A DNA stretch of 64,000 nt from VRUE01 sp963770315 (GCA_963770315.1 CAVYPC010000002.1:1116001-1180000), one strand, 5' to 3'. Shown: positions 1-13,421, numbered from the stretch's first letter. Translations and numbers: made by a program. Notes: a model not told the origin generated them from the sequence alone.

Positions 1-5
1 AACTG

Positions 6-1583
6 ATGGAACAGGTGAAGCTCTACGACACCACCCTGCGCGACGGCATGGGCAGCCCGGGCATGTCGCTCTCGGTCGGTGAGAAGCTGAAAGTGGTGCA
101 GGCGTTGGACCGGCTCGGGATCCAGCTGATCGAGGCCGGCTTCCCCAGCTCCAACCCCAAGGAAGCGGAGCTGTTCGAGCAGCTCGCCGAGCTCGAGCTC
201 GAGCAGGCGACGATCGCCGCCTTCGGCATGACCCGCCGCCGCGATAGCAAGGTGGGGGACGACGAGGCCCTCGCCGTGCTGGTCGCCAGCTTCGTCCCGG
301 TGGTCTGCCTGGTCGGCAAGAGCTGGGGCCTGCACCTGGAGAAGGTGATCAAGGTCTCGCCCGAGGAGAACCTGGCGATGATCGCCGACTCGATCGGATT
401 CTGCCGTCGGGAGGGAAAGCGACCGGTGTTCGACGCCGAGCACTTCTTCGACGGCTACCGCGACGACGCCGGCTACGCGCTGGAATGCGTCCGTGCGGCG
501 GCCGAGGCGGGCGCCGAGAACGTCACTCTCTGCGACACCAACGGCGGCAGCCTGCCCGGCTTCGTCGCCGCGGCGACCGCCGCCGTCGTGGCCGAGCTCG
601 GCGACGGCGTCGAGGTCGGAATCCACACCCACGACGACGCCGGCTGCGCGGTCGCCAACTCGCTCGCCGCGGTGGAGGCGGGCGCTCGCCTCGTGCAGGG
701 GACGGTGAACGGCTACGGCGAGCGCTGCGGCAACGCCAACCTGGCAACGATCCTGCCCGCGCTGCAATTGAAGATGGGCTTCGACGTCGTCACCGCCGAG
801 CAGCTGACCGCCCTGACCCCGACAAGCCACTACCTCGACGAGCTCTGCAACATGACGCCGAACCCCGACCAGCCCTACGTCGGCCGCAACGCCTTCGCCC
901 ACAAGGCGGGTATGCACGCCGCCGGGGTCGAGGCCGACGCGCGGACCTTCGAGCACCTCGATCCGGCCCTGCTCGGCAACGAACGCGAGATCCTCGCCTC
1001 GGAGCTGTCGGGTAAGGCGACGATCCGCAACCAGGCGGCACAGGCGGGCCTCGAGCTCGACGACGAGGCGGCCGTGCGGGCGGTCGAGCGGCTCAAGGAG
1101 CGCGAGCACCGCGGCTACCACTACGAGGCCGCCCCCGCCTCCTTCGAGCTGCTGCTGCGGCGCGAGTCAGGCAGCTACCGACCGCTGTTCGAGCTGGAGA
1201 GCTTCCGCGTCGTCACCGAGAAGCGCGCCGACGGCGGGGTCGAGACCGAGGCGACGATCAAGGTCCGGGTCGACGGCGAGCGCTACGTTCGCGTCGCCGA
1301 GGGCAACGGGCCGGTCAACGCGCTCGACAGCGCCCTGCGCGGGGCGATCGCCGACCGCTACCCGCACCTGGCCGACATCGAGCTGACCAACTACAAGGTG
1401 CGGATCCTCGACGAGAGCCACGGCACCGGCGCGGTCACCAGGGTCCTGCTCGACTCCTTCGACGGCGAGCGGGAGTGGGGGACGATCGGCGTTTCGGAGA
1501 ACATCATCGAGGCCTCGTGGGAGGCCCTGGTCGACTCGCTCGAGTTTGCCTTCCAACCACGGGACGAGGGCAGCGGCGGGTAG
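6..1583 (+). CDS. cimA: (R)-citramalate synthase
   Basis: Condenses pyruvate with acetyl-CoA to citramalate, the entry step of the threonine-independent route to isoleucine. The 525-residue protein has an HMGL-type TIM barrel (about residues 1-290) with the metal/catalytic motif TTLRDG at 9-14 and HTHDD at 207-211, then a LeuA-type C-terminal regulatory domain (about 385-520). The spacing after LRDG (GMGSPGMSLS) fits the CimA branch better than LeuA. The ATG at 6 overlaps a TGA at 4-6, probably the stop of an upstream gene, so translation is likely coupled. A 2-isopropylmalate synthase paralogue is the less likely alternative. Confidence 0.88.
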   Translation: MEQVKLYDTTLRDGMGSPGMSLSVGEKLKVVQALDRLGIQLIEAGFPSSNPKEAELFEQLAELELEQATIAAFGMTRRRDSKVGDDEALAVLVASFVPVVCLVGKSWGLHLEKVIKVSPEENLAMIADSIGFCRREGKRPVFDAEHFFDGYRDDAGYALECVRAAAEAGAENVTLCDTNGGSLPGFVAAATAAVVAELGDGVEVGIHTHDDAGCAVANSLAAVEAGARLVQGTVNGYGERCGNANLATILPALQLKMGFDVVTAEQLTALTPTSHYLDELCNMTPNPDQPYVGRNAFAHKAGMHAAGVEADARTFEHLDPALLGNEREILASELSGKATIRNQAAQAGLELDDEAAVRAVERLKEREHRGYHYEAAPASFELLLRRESGSYRPLFELESFRVVTEKRADGGVETEATIKVRVDGERYVRVAEGNGPVNALDSALRGAIADRYPHLADIELTNYKVRILDESHGTGAVTRVLLDSFDGEREWGTIGVSENIIEASWEALVDSLEFAFQPRDEGSGG

Positions 1584-1595
1584 GGTGGGCCGCGC

Positions 1596-2723
1596 ATGAG
1601 CGGCCCGCCGGACACCGACTTGATCCCGCTCGCGAAGCCGGAGATCGGTGCGGGCGAGGAGGAGCTCGTCCTCGAGGTCCTGCGCTCCGGCCGGCTCTCG
1701 CTGGGCCCGATGGGCAAGCGTTTCGAGCGCGATTTCGCCGCCTGGCTGGGCGCGGCCGACGCGGTCGCGGCGTCCAGCGGGACCACGGCCCTCCACCTCG
1801 GGGTCCGGGCGCTCGGCTGGGGGCCGGGGGACGAGGTCCTGACCAGCCCCTTCAGCTTCGTCGCCTCGGCCAACTGCCTGCTCTACGAGGGCGCCCGCCC
1901 GGTCTTCTGCGACGTCGACCCGGAGACGCTCAACCTCGATCCGGCCGCGGTCGATGCGGCCGTCGCCGAGAGCAGCGCCGGCATCCTGCCGATCCACATC
2001 TTCGGCTACCCCGCGGCGATGCCCGAGCTGGAGGCGATCGCCTCCAGCCACGGGCTCGGCATCCTCGAGGACGCCTGCGAGGCGCTGGGAGCGGTCGATG
2101 CCGAGGGCCGGCGGGTGGGCACGCGCGGCAACCTCGCCACCTTCGCCTTCTACGCCAACAAGCAGCTGACCACGGGCGAGGGGGGGATGATCGTTCCGTC
2201 TTCCGCCGAGGCGGCGGCCCGGCTGCGCTCGGAGCGCAACCAGGGACGGGCGGCGGACATGGGCTGGCTCGATCACGGCGGCCTCGGCTTCAACTACCGG
2301 CTCTCCGATCTCGCCGCGGCACTCGGCGTCGCCCAGCTCGAGCGGCTCGGCGAGAGGCTGGCGCGCCGCGACGCGGTCGCGTCCCTGTACGAGCAGGGGC
2401 TGGCGGGGATCGAGGCGGTGACGACGCCGATCGCCTCGCGCGGCGCCGAGCGACGCAGCTGGTTCGTCTACGTCGTCAGGCTGGCCGACGAGGTCGACCG
2501 CGACGCGACCATCGCCCGCCTCGCCGAGCGCGGCATCGCCAGCAAGGCCTACCTGCCCTGCATCCACCTCTTCCCGCACCTGCGCGAGCTCGGCTACCGC
2601 GAGGGCCAGTTCCCCGTCGCCGAAGCCGCCTCGGCGCACTCGCTGGCGCTGCCCTTCTTCCCCGCGATGACGGAGTCGCAGGTCGCGCGGGTGTGCGAGG
2701 CTCTCGCCGAATCCCTCCGCTGA
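1596..2723 (+). CDS. DegT/DnrJ/EryC1/StrS family PLP aminotransferase
   Basis: A 375-residue fold-type I PLP enzyme of the sugar aminotransferase (SHAT) family, which usually transaminates keto-sugars for surface polysaccharides or secondary metabolites. Visible marks are SSGTTALHLG near residue 63, the HIFGYP segment, DACEALGA near 165, and the Schiff-base lysine K189 in ANKQLTTGEGG. The substrate cannot be told from sequence; no sugar-nucleotide genes lie nearby. It starts 12 nt after cimA, with TAGGGT at 1581-1586 upstream, and its stop overlaps the argH start by one base. That suggests a cimA-degT-argH unit of otherwise unrelated functions. Confidence 0.85.
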   Translation: MSGPPDTDLIPLAKPEIGAGEEELVLEVLRSGRLSLGPMGKRFERDFAAWLGAADAVAASSGTTALHLGVRALGWGPGDEVLTSPFSFVASANCLLYEGARPVFCDVDPETLNLDPAAVDAAVAESSAGILPIHIFGYPAAMPELEAIASSHGLGILEDACEALGAVDAEGRRVGTRGNLATFAFYANKQLTTGEGGMIVPSSAEAAARLRSERNQGRAADMGWLDHGGLGFNYRLSDLAAALGVAQLERLGERLARRDAVASLYEQGLAGIEAVTTPIASRGAERRSWFVYVVRLADEVDRDATIARLAERGIASKAYLPCIHLFPHLRELGYREGQFPVAEAASAHSLALPFFPAMTESQVARVCEALAESLR

Positions 2724-4114
2724 TGTCGCGCTTTCGCAAAGACCCAGACCCGCGCTTCTGGCGCCTCAACCGCTCGCTCGAGTTTGACTGGGCGCTGGCC
2801 CCCTACGACCTCGACCAGTCGCAGGCCCACGCCCGCGCGCTGTCCAGGATCGGCGTCCTCGACGAGGCCGAGCTGGAGCAGATCGTCTCCGGCCTCGACC
2901 GGGTCCGCGAGCGGATCGGCGCGCACGGCTTCAAGTTCGAGCAGGCCGATGAGGACATCCACATGGCGATCGAGCGCCTGCTTGGCGAGGAGATCGGCCC
3001 GCTCGCGGGCAAGCTGCACACCGGCCGCTCCCGCAACGACCAGGTCGCAACCGACGTGGCGATGGTCGTGCAGGTGCACTCGCTGCAGGCGATCGAGCTG
3101 GCGGGGAAGGCGATGGAGCGCCTGCTCGAGCTGGCCGAGCGCCACCGGGACTGGCCGATGCCCGGCTACACCCATCTGCAGCGGGCCCAGCCGGTCTATC
3201 TCGGCCACCACCTGCTCGCCTACTTCTGGATGCTGGCCCGCGACGTGCTGCGCTTCCAGTTCGCGCTCGACAGCTCCAGCGTGATGCCGCTCGGGTCCGG
3301 GGCGCTCGCCGGGGTCAACTGGGAGATGGACCGCAACGCCGTCGCCGACGACCTCGGCTTCGAACACGTCACCCACAACTCGATCGACGGTGCCTCCAAC
3401 CGCGACTTCGTCCTCGACTACCTCAGCGCCGCCTCGACCTGCGCGATGCACCTCTCGCGGCTCGGCTCGGAGATCGTCATCTGGAGCTCGTCGGAGTTCG
3501 GCTTCTGCCAGCTGGACGAGTCCTTCTCCTCGGGGTCGAGCATCATGCCGCAGAAGGTGAACCCCGACTCGGCCGAGCTGCTGCGGGCCAAGAGCCCCCG
3601 GGTCGCCGCCGACTACCTCGCGCTGCTGGGCACGATGCACGCCCTGCCGCTGACCTACGGCAAGGACATGCAGGAGGACAAGGAGCCGCTCTTCGACGCG
3701 ATCGACACGGTCGAGTCCTGCCTCGACGCCGTCGAGGGCATGCTGGCGGGGATCGCCTTCGACCGCGAGCGCCTCGAGGACGCCTCCGGCGACGAGATGC
3801 TGGCGGCGACCGAGGTTGCCGACCTGCTCGTCCGCAGGGGGGTGCCGTTCCGCGAGGCCCACGGGATCGTCGGCGGGCTGGTCCGCGACGCGATCGAGCG
3901 CGGCGTCGCGCTGTCGGAGCTGAGCGAGGAGGACCTGCGGCAGCGCTCCGAGCACCTCGACGGCTCCTTCTACGAGGTGCTGCGGCGCGAGAGCTGGCTC
4001 GAGTCGAAGCGGATCGAGGGAGGCACCGGCTCAGAGGCGCTCGCCGAGCAGATCGGCCTCGCGCGGGAGACCCTGGCCGCGGTCAAGGCGAGGGTGCTCG
4101 ACGAGCGGTCGTGA
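2723..4114 (+). CDS. argH: argininosuccinate lyase
   Basis: Cleaves argininosuccinate to arginine and fumarate, the last step of arginine synthesis. The 463-residue protein belongs to the aspartase/fumarase superfamily: TGRSRNDQ near residue 100, TPxHLQRAQP-type segment near 150, and the signature loop SSGSSIMPQKVNPD at about 270-283 holding the catalytic serine. I chose ATG 2723, which overlaps the preceding TGA by one base; the open frame extends much further upstream but only as an alternative frame of the aminotransferase gene. No other arg genes are in the window. Confidence 0.95.
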   Translation: MSRFRKDPDPRFWRLNRSLEFDWALAPYDLDQSQAHARALSRIGVLDEAELEQIVSGLDRVRERIGAHGFKFEQADEDIHMAIERLLGEEIGPLAGKLHTGRSRNDQVATDVAMVVQVHSLQAIELAGKAMERLLELAERHRDWPMPGYTHLQRAQPVYLGHHLLAYFWMLARDVLRFQFALDSSSVMPLGSGALAGVNWEMDRNAVADDLGFEHVTHNSIDGASNRDFVLDYLSAASTCAMHLSRLGSEIVIWSSSEFGFCQLDESFSSGSSIMPQKVNPDSAELLRAKSPRVAADYLALLGTMHALPLTYGKDMQEDKEPLFDAIDTVESCLDAVEGMLAGIAFDRERLEDASGDEMLAATEVADLLVRRGVPFREAHGIVGGLVRDAIERGVALSELSEEDLRQRSEHLDGSFYEVLRRESWLESKRIEGGTGSEALAEQIGLARETLAAVKARVLDERS

Positions 4115-4701
4115 AAGCCGCCGCGGCAGAGCGGCTCGGCACCGAGTTCTTCGCGCGCTCGGTGCACGCCGTGGCCCGCGAGCTGGTCGGCTGCCGCCTC
4201 TTCTACGACGGCTGCGGCGGCACGATCGTCGAGACCGAGAGCTACGAGCGCGACGATCCCGCCTGCCATGCCTACGCCGGCCTGACCAAGCGCACCGAGG
4301 TTTTGTTCGGCCCTCCCGGGCGAGCCTACGTCTACCTCTCATACGGCATTCACAGCCTGCTCAACGCCGTCGCCGAACCCGAGGGCGAGGCGGCAGCGGT
4401 GCTGATCCGGGCGCTCGAGCCGACTGCCGGCCTGGAGGCGATGCGGGCGAGGCGCGGCGAGCGCCCCGACGCCGAGCTCTGCTCGGGGCCCGGGAAGCTG
4501 ACCGAGGCGCTCGGGATCGGTCTCCACGCCAACGGCGCCGACCTCTCGCTTGATCCGTTCCTCCTCCTACCGCCCAAGGCGGGCTGGAGTGGGGAGGTGG
4601 TCGCCAGTCCCCGCGTAGGCATCACCAAAGCGGTCGAGCGCCCCTGGCGCTTCAGCCTCGTGGGCAGCGAGTTCGTCTCGAGACCGAGGCCGCCCCGGTA
4701 G
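4111..4701 (+). CDS. DNA-3-methyladenine glycosylase (AAG/Mpg family)
   Basis: Base-excision repair enzyme that removes alkylated purines. At 196 residues it matches the AAG/MPG family (Pfam Pur_DNA_glyco): ARELVGCRL near 22-30, the catalytic-region motif IVETESY with Glu, HAYAGLTKR, the strand-intercalation region YVYLSYGIHSLLN, and GPGKLTEALGI. The GTG start at 4111 overlaps the argH stop as GTGA. The stop codon lies in the loop of a hairpin (4686-4719) shared with the convergent PBP gene. Confidence 0.9.
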   Translation: MKAAAAERLGTEFFARSVHAVARELVGCRLFYDGCGGTIVETESYERDDPACHAYAGLTKRTEVLFGPPGRAYVYLSYGIHSLLNAVAEPEGEAAAVLIRALEPTAGLEAMRARRGERPDAELCSGPGKLTEALGIGLHANGADLSLDPFLLLPPKAGWSGEVVASPRVGITKAVERPWRFSLVGSEFVSRPRPPR

Positions 4702-4719
4702 GGGTGCCGGGGCGGCCTC
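4686..4719. terminator. bidirectional hairpin between convergent glycosylase and PBP genes
   Basis: A perfect 13-bp inverted repeat (arms 4686-4698 and 4707-4719) with an 8-nt loop. The glycosylase TAG stop (4699-4701) sits in the loop and the PBP stop begins at 4719. There is no T-run on either side, so whether it terminates by itself is an inference from position and GC-rich stem. Confidence 0.6.
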
Positions 4720-6956
4720 TATCCCGCGGTGATCCCGCCGCCCCCGCCGGCTTCGGGAGACGCTTCCGGCGTCGCCGGGGCCGCTTCTCCTTCGGGCGCA
4801 GCTTCCGGTTCGGGCGCCGGTTCGCTCGCTTCCGGAGCGGGTGCGGATTCGGTCGAAGGTTCGGCGGGGACGTAGCTTTCTTCGCCGGAAGATGAGCCGC
4901 TGGAGCCCTTTGCCTTGCTCGCCTTCTTGCTAGCGCTTTCGGCTGCCCGGTCGGCCTTGATGTTTTCCCAGGCGGAGATCACGCTCGCCCAGATATCGGC
5001 TGGGAACGTCCCGCCCATCACGGGGCCGCCGTTGTAGAGCGTGGTCATCGGCGTCGTCGTGTCGGCGTAGCCGACCCAGACGCAGGCGGTGACTTCTTCG
5101 GTCGCGCCGCAGAACCAGGCGTCGCCGTTGTTCTCCGTGGTCCCGGTCTTGCCCCACTGGCCGCTGGCGCCGACGTCGGCATGGGTCCCGGTGCCGCTGC
5201 TGACGACGGTTTCGAGAATGCTCTTCGCCTCGGTCGCGGTGCTTTCGGTGAGCACCTGTTCGTGGGTCGAGTCGTTGTCGCCGCCTTTGATCGTGTGGCC
5301 GTCCTGGTCTTCGACCTGCGTGTAGGCGACCGGGCTGTCGCCAGGCTCGGGGGCCAGGGTGCCGCTGACCCGGTCGCCGTCGTTGGCGATCGTCATGTAG
5401 GCGTAGGCCCAGCCGAGCGGCGTCACCCCTTCTTTGAGCCCGCCGAGCACCATCGCCGGATTGGTCGAGATCGGGTCGCGGTAGCCCATTTTGTGGATCG
5501 TCGCCGCGATCGACCGGGTCCGATCCTCGATCGTCTTGCCCTTCAGGCCTTCCAGCGCGAGCTGGGCATAGATCGAGTTGTCGGAGTAGGTCGTCGCGCA
5601 GATGATGCTGCAGGAGCCGAGGTAGGAGTCCTCGTCGTTGTGGACGACGAAGGTTTCCCGCCCACCCTTGCCGAAGTGGAATTCCTGCGGGGACGATTCG
5701 TAGACCGTTTCCGGCGAGATGCCCTCTTCGAGCGCGGTGATCAGGGTGAAGGGCTTGATCGAGGAGCCCGGCTGCCGGTGGCCCAGGGTCGCGAGGTTAA
5801 AGGGCTTCGTTTCGAAGTTGGGTCCGCCGACCATCGCCTTCACACCGGCGTTCTTGTTGTCGAGCACGACCACAGACGCGGTCGGGGGCAGATAGCCGAG
5901 GTAGGAGTTGACCGCTTCTTCGGCGGCTTCCTGCAGCCGAAGATCGAGCGTGGTCTTGACCTTCAACCCGCCGAAGAAGGTTTTCGCCGCGCCGTAGCGA
6001 TCGACCAGCTGCTGGCGCAGCCACGCCGTGAAGTAGGGGGCCTTGGAGTCGAGCTTGGGTGGCTGGATGTCGTCGGGGGAGGGCAGCGCCTGCTGGGTCC
6101 CTTCTTCGAACTGGGTCTGGGTTATGTACCCCTGTTCGTACATCTTTTCCAGCACGATGTTGCGGCGGGTCAGGGTGTTTTCGGGGTAGATCTTCGGGTC
6201 GTAGGCCGAGGGCGAGGCGATGATCCCCGCCAGGGTCGCGGCCTCCCACGGCTCGAGCACCGAGGCGCAGGGCTCGGTCGAGGTGCCGCAGCCCGGGTGG
6301 GCGGCGCCGAAATACGTGCGGGCGGCGGCCTCGATCCCGTAGGCACCCTCGCCGAAGTAGATCGTGTTGAGGTACTCGGTCAGGATTTTGTCCTTGCTCC
6401 AGTGCCGCTCCAGCCGGTAGGCGAGCGCCGCCTCGCGAAATTTCTCGAAGACCGTGCGGTCGCCCTGGGCCGCGAGGGCGTTCTTGATGAACTGCTCGGT
6501 GATCGTCGAGGCGCCCTGTTCGGCGCTCTGGCTGAGGATGTCTTTGACGAGGGCGCGGCCGATGCCCTGGAAGTCGACCCCGTTGTGTTCGTAGAAGCGC
6601 GAATCCTCGATCGAGACCACCGCGTTCTTGATGTTGGGGGAAATCTGCCCCGAGGTGAGCAGGATCTTGTTCTGGTTGCTGGTCAGGGTGCCGATCGGCT
6701 CGCCCGAGGCGTCGAAGACCTCGCTGTTCTTCGAGGCCTTGTACTGGGCGAAGTCGTAGATAGCCGGCAGGTCCTGGGAGACCGCCATCATCATGCCGAA
6801 GACCATCGAGACGACCGCGAGGAAGGCGAGCCCGAGCAGGACGAAGAGGACCCGCAGCTTCTTCAGCCGCGGTCGCGCGGGCTTGGTTGGAGGTGCCGCC
6901 GGCGGGGGCGGAACTGCGCCGCCCGGCCGGCGGGGCTTTGTTCCTAGGGCCGCCAT
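4719..6956 (-). CDS. class A penicillin-binding protein (bifunctional transglycosylase/transpeptidase)
   Basis: Polymerises lipid II and cross-links peptidoglycan on the outer face of the membrane. From the ATG at 6956 (745 residues): a Pro-rich cytoplasmic tail, a membrane anchor at about 35-58, a GT51 domain with catalytic E117 in EDSRFYEHNGVD and GASTITEQ near 148-155, then a transpeptidase with SSIK at 398-401, SDN at 458-460 and KTG at 603-605. The last ~80 residues are a Ser/Pro/Glu/Ala-rich tail ending in Gly-rich sequence. Divergent from tyrS; a TAGACT box on the reverse strand (7002-7007) would give a ~45-nt leader. Confidence 0.93.
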   Translation of the reverse strand: MAALGTKPRRPGGAVPPPPAAPPTKPARPRLKKLRVLFVLLGLAFLAVVSMVFGMMMAVSQDLPAIYDFAQYKASKNSEVFDASGEPIGTLTSNQNKILLTSGQISPNIKNAVVSIEDSRFYEHNGVDFQGIGRALVKDILSQSAEQGASTITEQFIKNALAAQGDRTVFEKFREAALAYRLERHWSKDKILTEYLNTIYFGEGAYGIEAAARTYFGAAHPGCGTSTEPCASVLEPWEAATLAGIIASPSAYDPKIYPENTLTRRNIVLEKMYEQGYITQTQFEEGTQQALPSPDDIQPPKLDSKAPYFTAWLRQQLVDRYGAAKTFFGGLKVKTTLDLRLQEAAEEAVNSYLGYLPPTASVVVLDNKNAGVKAMVGGPNFETKPFNLATLGHRQPGSSIKPFTLITALEEGISPETVYESSPQEFHFGKGGRETFVVHNDEDSYLGSCSIICATTYSDNSIYAQLALEGLKGKTIEDRTRSIAATIHKMGYRDPISTNPAMVLGGLKEGVTPLGWAYAYMTIANDGDRVSGTLAPEPGDSPVAYTQVEDQDGHTIKGGDNDSTHEQVLTESTATEAKSILETVVSSGTGTHADVGASGQWGKTGTTENNGDAWFCGATEEVTACVWVGYADTTTPMTTLYNGGPVMGGTFPADIWASVISAWENIKADRAAESASKKASKAKGSSGSSSGEESYVPAEPSTESAPAPEASEPAPEPEAAPEGEAAPATPEASPEAGGGGGITAG

Positions 6957-7001
6957 CAAAGTTCTGGCTCGGCGTGGCTCGGCCCGCCGAGCGGAGGCGG
7001 C

Positions 7002-7011
7002 AGTCTAGCAT
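7002..7011. promoter_or_regulatory. overlapping divergent -10 elements for PBP and tyrS
   Basis: On the + strand TAGCAT (7006-7011) is followed by 7 nt and a GTG at 7019. On the - strand TAGACT (7007-7002) lies 45 nt before the PBP ATG. The two hexamers share the central CTAG, so the two promoters should compete. No convincing -35 boxes are visible. Confidence 0.45.
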
Positions 7012-7018
7012 TGCCGCC

Positions 7019-8203
7019 GTGGTGGATTTGACGCGCAACGCGGTCGACGTGCTGCCGGGGGGGATGCTCGCCGAGCAGCTTGCCGCGGGCCGCCCGCTGC
7101 GGGTCAAGTTCGGCATCGACCCGACCACCGCCGACATCCACCTCGGGCACACGGTCGTCCTCAACAAGCTGCGCGAGTTCCAGGACGCCGGCCACCAGGT
7201 CGTCCTCATCATCGGCGACTTCACCGCCAGGGTCGGCGATCCGAGCGGACGCTCGGCCCAGCGCCCGCTGCCCAGCGCCGAGGAGATCGAGGCCAACGTC
7301 GCCACCTATAAGGAGCAGGCGTTCAAGCTGATCGACCGGGAGCGCACCGAGGTGCGCTTCAACAGCGAGTGGCTGCGGATGGCACCCGAGGATCTCCTCG
7401 GGCTCCTCGCGCAGACGACCGTGGCGCGACTGCTGGAGCGCGACGACTTTCAGAAGCGGATGGCGGCAGGTCAGCCGGTCTCGGCGCTCGAGCTGCTCTA
7501 CCCGTTGCTTCAGGGCTACGACTCGGTCGCGGTCGAGGCGGATGTCGAGCTGGGGGGGACCGACCAGAAGTTCAACCTGCTGTTCGGCCGCGACATGCAG
7601 TCCGCATACGGCCAGAAGCCCCAATCGATCCTGACGATGCCGATACTGGTCGGCACCGACGGCGTGCGGAAGATGAGCAAGTCGCTCGGTAACTACGTCG
7701 GCGTCACCGAGGCGCCGGAGGAGATGTTCGGCAAGCTGATGAGCATTCCCGACGCGGCGATGGCCGAGTACTACCGGCTCCTGCTTGGGATCGAAATGCC
7801 GGCTACGCCGCCGAACGAGACGAAGCGGCAGCTGGCGCGAGGGCTCGTCGACCGCTTCCACGGCCCCGGTGCCGGAGAGGCGGCCGAGGCGCACTTCAAC
7901 CGCGTTTTCGTCGACCGTGGCGTCCCCGAGGAGATCGACGAGTGGAACATCGATCCCTATGGGGGCAGCGAGCCCGGCAGCATCCTTCTTCCCAAGCTGA
8001 TCGGCGCCGGCTTCGAAGAGAGCTCGAGCGAGGCACGCCGCCTGATCAAGCAGGGTGGGGTCAAGCTCAACGGCGAGCCAGTTGGCGCCGACGTCCTCGA
8101 AATGCCGCGCGAGGCGCTTGTCGGCAAGGTCTTGCAGGTCGGCAAGCGGCGCTTTCTCCACCTCGTCGACGGCGCCTCCCGAGGCTCCGCCACCGGGCAC
8201 TAG
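7019..8203 (+). CDS. tyrS: tyrosyl-tRNA synthetase
   Basis: Charges tRNA-Tyr with tyrosine. Class Ic synthetase of about 394 residues with the HIGH motif as HLGHT (residues 41-45), KMSKS at about 218-222, and a C-terminal S4 RNA-binding domain (ARRLIKQGGVKLNGEPV near 340-357). The shorter TyrZ-like architecture fits. An ATG at 6887 would overlap the divergent PBP gene and add a low-complexity Arg/Ala-rich extension, so I chose GTG 7019, which sits 7 nt after a TAGCAT box as expected for a leaderless mRNA; GTG 7022 is an equal alternative. Confidence 0.92.
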   Translation: MVDLTRNAVDVLPGGMLAEQLAAGRPLRVKFGIDPTTADIHLGHTVVLNKLREFQDAGHQVVLIIGDFTARVGDPSGRSAQRPLPSAEEIEANVATYKEQAFKLIDRERTEVRFNSEWLRMAPEDLLGLLAQTTVARLLERDDFQKRMAAGQPVSALELLYPLLQGYDSVAVEADVELGGTDQKFNLLFGRDMQSAYGQKPQSILTMPILVGTDGVRKMSKSLGNYVGVTEAPEEMFGKLMSIPDAAMAEYYRLLLGIEMPATPPNETKRQLARGLVDRFHGPGAGEAAEAHFNRVFVDRGVPEEIDEWNIDPYGGSEPGSILLPKLIGAGFEESSSEARRLIKQGGVKLNGEPVGADVLEMPREALVGKVLQVGKRRFLHLVDGASRGSATGH

Positions 8204-8223
8204 GCAAACCGCCGCCGCAGCGC

Positions 8224-8229
8224 TATACT
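8224..8229 (+). promoter_or_regulatory. rrn: putative rRNA operon -10 box
   Basis: TATACT lies 21 nt after the tyrS stop and about 255 nt before the 16S 5' end, the normal placement for an rrn promoter. No good -35 is visible at 17 nt spacing, so this is a candidate only. Confidence 0.4.
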
Positions 8230-8305
8230 CCCGCGTCCTTCTGGGATAGGCCCTGTGCCGTCCCATGCGCAAAAGACGGCGAGTCCCGCCGCAGAGGCGC
8301 AGCGG

Positions 8306-8326
8306 TCTTTGAAAACTGAGCAGCGT
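8306..8326 (+). other. 16S pre-rRNA processing stem, 5' arm, with boxA-like sequence
   Basis: TCTTTGAAAACTGAGCAGCG is complementary, with few mismatches, to 10082-10102 downstream of 16S. The pair would form the long-range helix cut by RNase III. The TCTTTGAAAACT part also resembles the boxA antitermination element of rrn leaders. Confidence 0.7.
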
Positions 8327-8328
8327 GC

Positions 8329-8457
8329 ACCCCGCGGACATTCGTGTCCGTGGGTTGTTTGAGCCCGATCCACTCGACTCGTCAGCGTGTCGAGTGGTCT
8401 GATTTACCCGTCATGCCGGCCGCCATGTTTGTGTACCCGGCGGCCAGCCAAGCATGA
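8329..8457 (+). other. rRNA leader with three hairpins
   Basis: Three successive inverted repeats precede 16S: 8329-8340 with 8345-8355 around a TTCG tetraloop; a perfect 9-bp stem 8370-8378 with 8389-8397; and 8411-8424 with 8439-8457 (outer TCATGC/GCATGA, inner GGCCGCC/GGCGGCC). Such leader structures usually aid antitermination, folding and 16S processing; that role is inferred. Confidence 0.5.
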
Positions 8458-8479
8458 CCACTCTCTGTAAGAAGTACTT

Positions 8480-10025
<1,546 letters not shown>

Positions 10026-10081
10026 AGGGAGATTTCTCTAGAACGTCGACCGGGCTCCCCAGTGGCTGTATGTCACTGGGA

Positions 10082-10102
10082 ACGCTGCTCAGTTTTGAGA
10101 GA
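10082..10102 (+). other. 16S pre-rRNA processing stem, 3' arm
   Basis: ACGCTGCTCAGTTTTGAGAG pairs with 8306-8326, enclosing the whole 16S gene in a looped-out helix. The 13-nt core is fully complementary. Confidence 0.7.
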
Positions 10103-10138
10103 CCGCCAGCGGAAGTACTCCGCTGCGTGTACCTCGGT

Positions 10139-10163
10139 GGACCTTGAAAACTGTACAAGGCCA
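10139..10163 (+). other. 23S pre-rRNA processing stem, 5' arm
   Basis: The sequence containing CTTGAAAACTGTACAAGGCC is complementary, with about two mismatches or wobbles, to 13258-13282 after 23S. It forms the 23S processing helix and repeats the TTGAAAACTG boxA-like core of the 16S leader. Confidence 0.7.
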
Positions 10164-10240
10164 ATAATAAGAGCCTGCCGCAAGGCGGGCTCTGGGTAAT
10201 TTAATACGACCTGAACACGATGTGTACAGGTCGCTCACCG

Positions 10241-13238
<2,998 letters not shown>

Positions 13239-13257
13239 GATATTTATTTCTTACCTA

Positions 13258-13282
13258 TGGCCTTGTGCAGTTTTCAAGCTCC
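13258..13282 (+). other. 23S pre-rRNA processing stem, 3' arm
   Basis: Contains GGCCTTGTGCAGTTTTCAAG, which pairs with 10139-10163 and closes the 23S loop. It lies in the 23S-5S spacer, which holds no tRNA. Confidence 0.7.
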
Positions 13283-13304
13283 ACCGGGGGCGGTCTCGCA
13301 AAAT

Positions 13305-13421
13305 TCCGGTGGCGCATAGCGAGTGGGAAACACCTCTTCCCATTCCGAACAGAGCAGTTAAGCCACTCTGCGCCGATGGTACTTGGGGGGCAACCCCCTG
13401 GGAGAGTAGGTCGCCGCCGGT
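13305..13421 (+). rRNA. rrf: 5S ribosomal RNA
   Basis: About 117 nt. TCCGGTGGCGCATAGCGAG at the 5' end pairs with the terminal GTCGCCGCCGG, and the loop-B/C segment CACCTCTTCCCATTCCGAAC and AGTTAAGCC are the standard bacterial 5S marks. It is 66 nt after 23S and completes the 16S-23S-5S operon. Confidence 0.93.

Larger units (their letters stand above)
10026..10240 (+). other. 16S-23S internal transcribed spacer without tRNA genes
   Basis: About 215 nt. It holds the 3' arm of the 16S processing stem (10082-10102) and the 5' arm of the 23S stem (10139-10163), plus a small GAGCCTGCC/GGCGGGCTC hairpin near 10171-10192. I see no tRNA-Ile or tRNA-Ala cloverleaf or T-arm motif. Confidence 0.7.

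Noticed and set aside
1167..2639. 490-residue reverse frame opposite cimA and the aminotransferase
   Set aside because: Low-complexity antisense frame with no motif; both + strand genes are clearly real.
5181..6947. 588-residue open frame on the + strand opposite the PBP gene
   Set aside because: Arg/Gly/Asp-rich antisense translation caused by high GC; the reverse strand has all GT51 and transpeptidase motifs.
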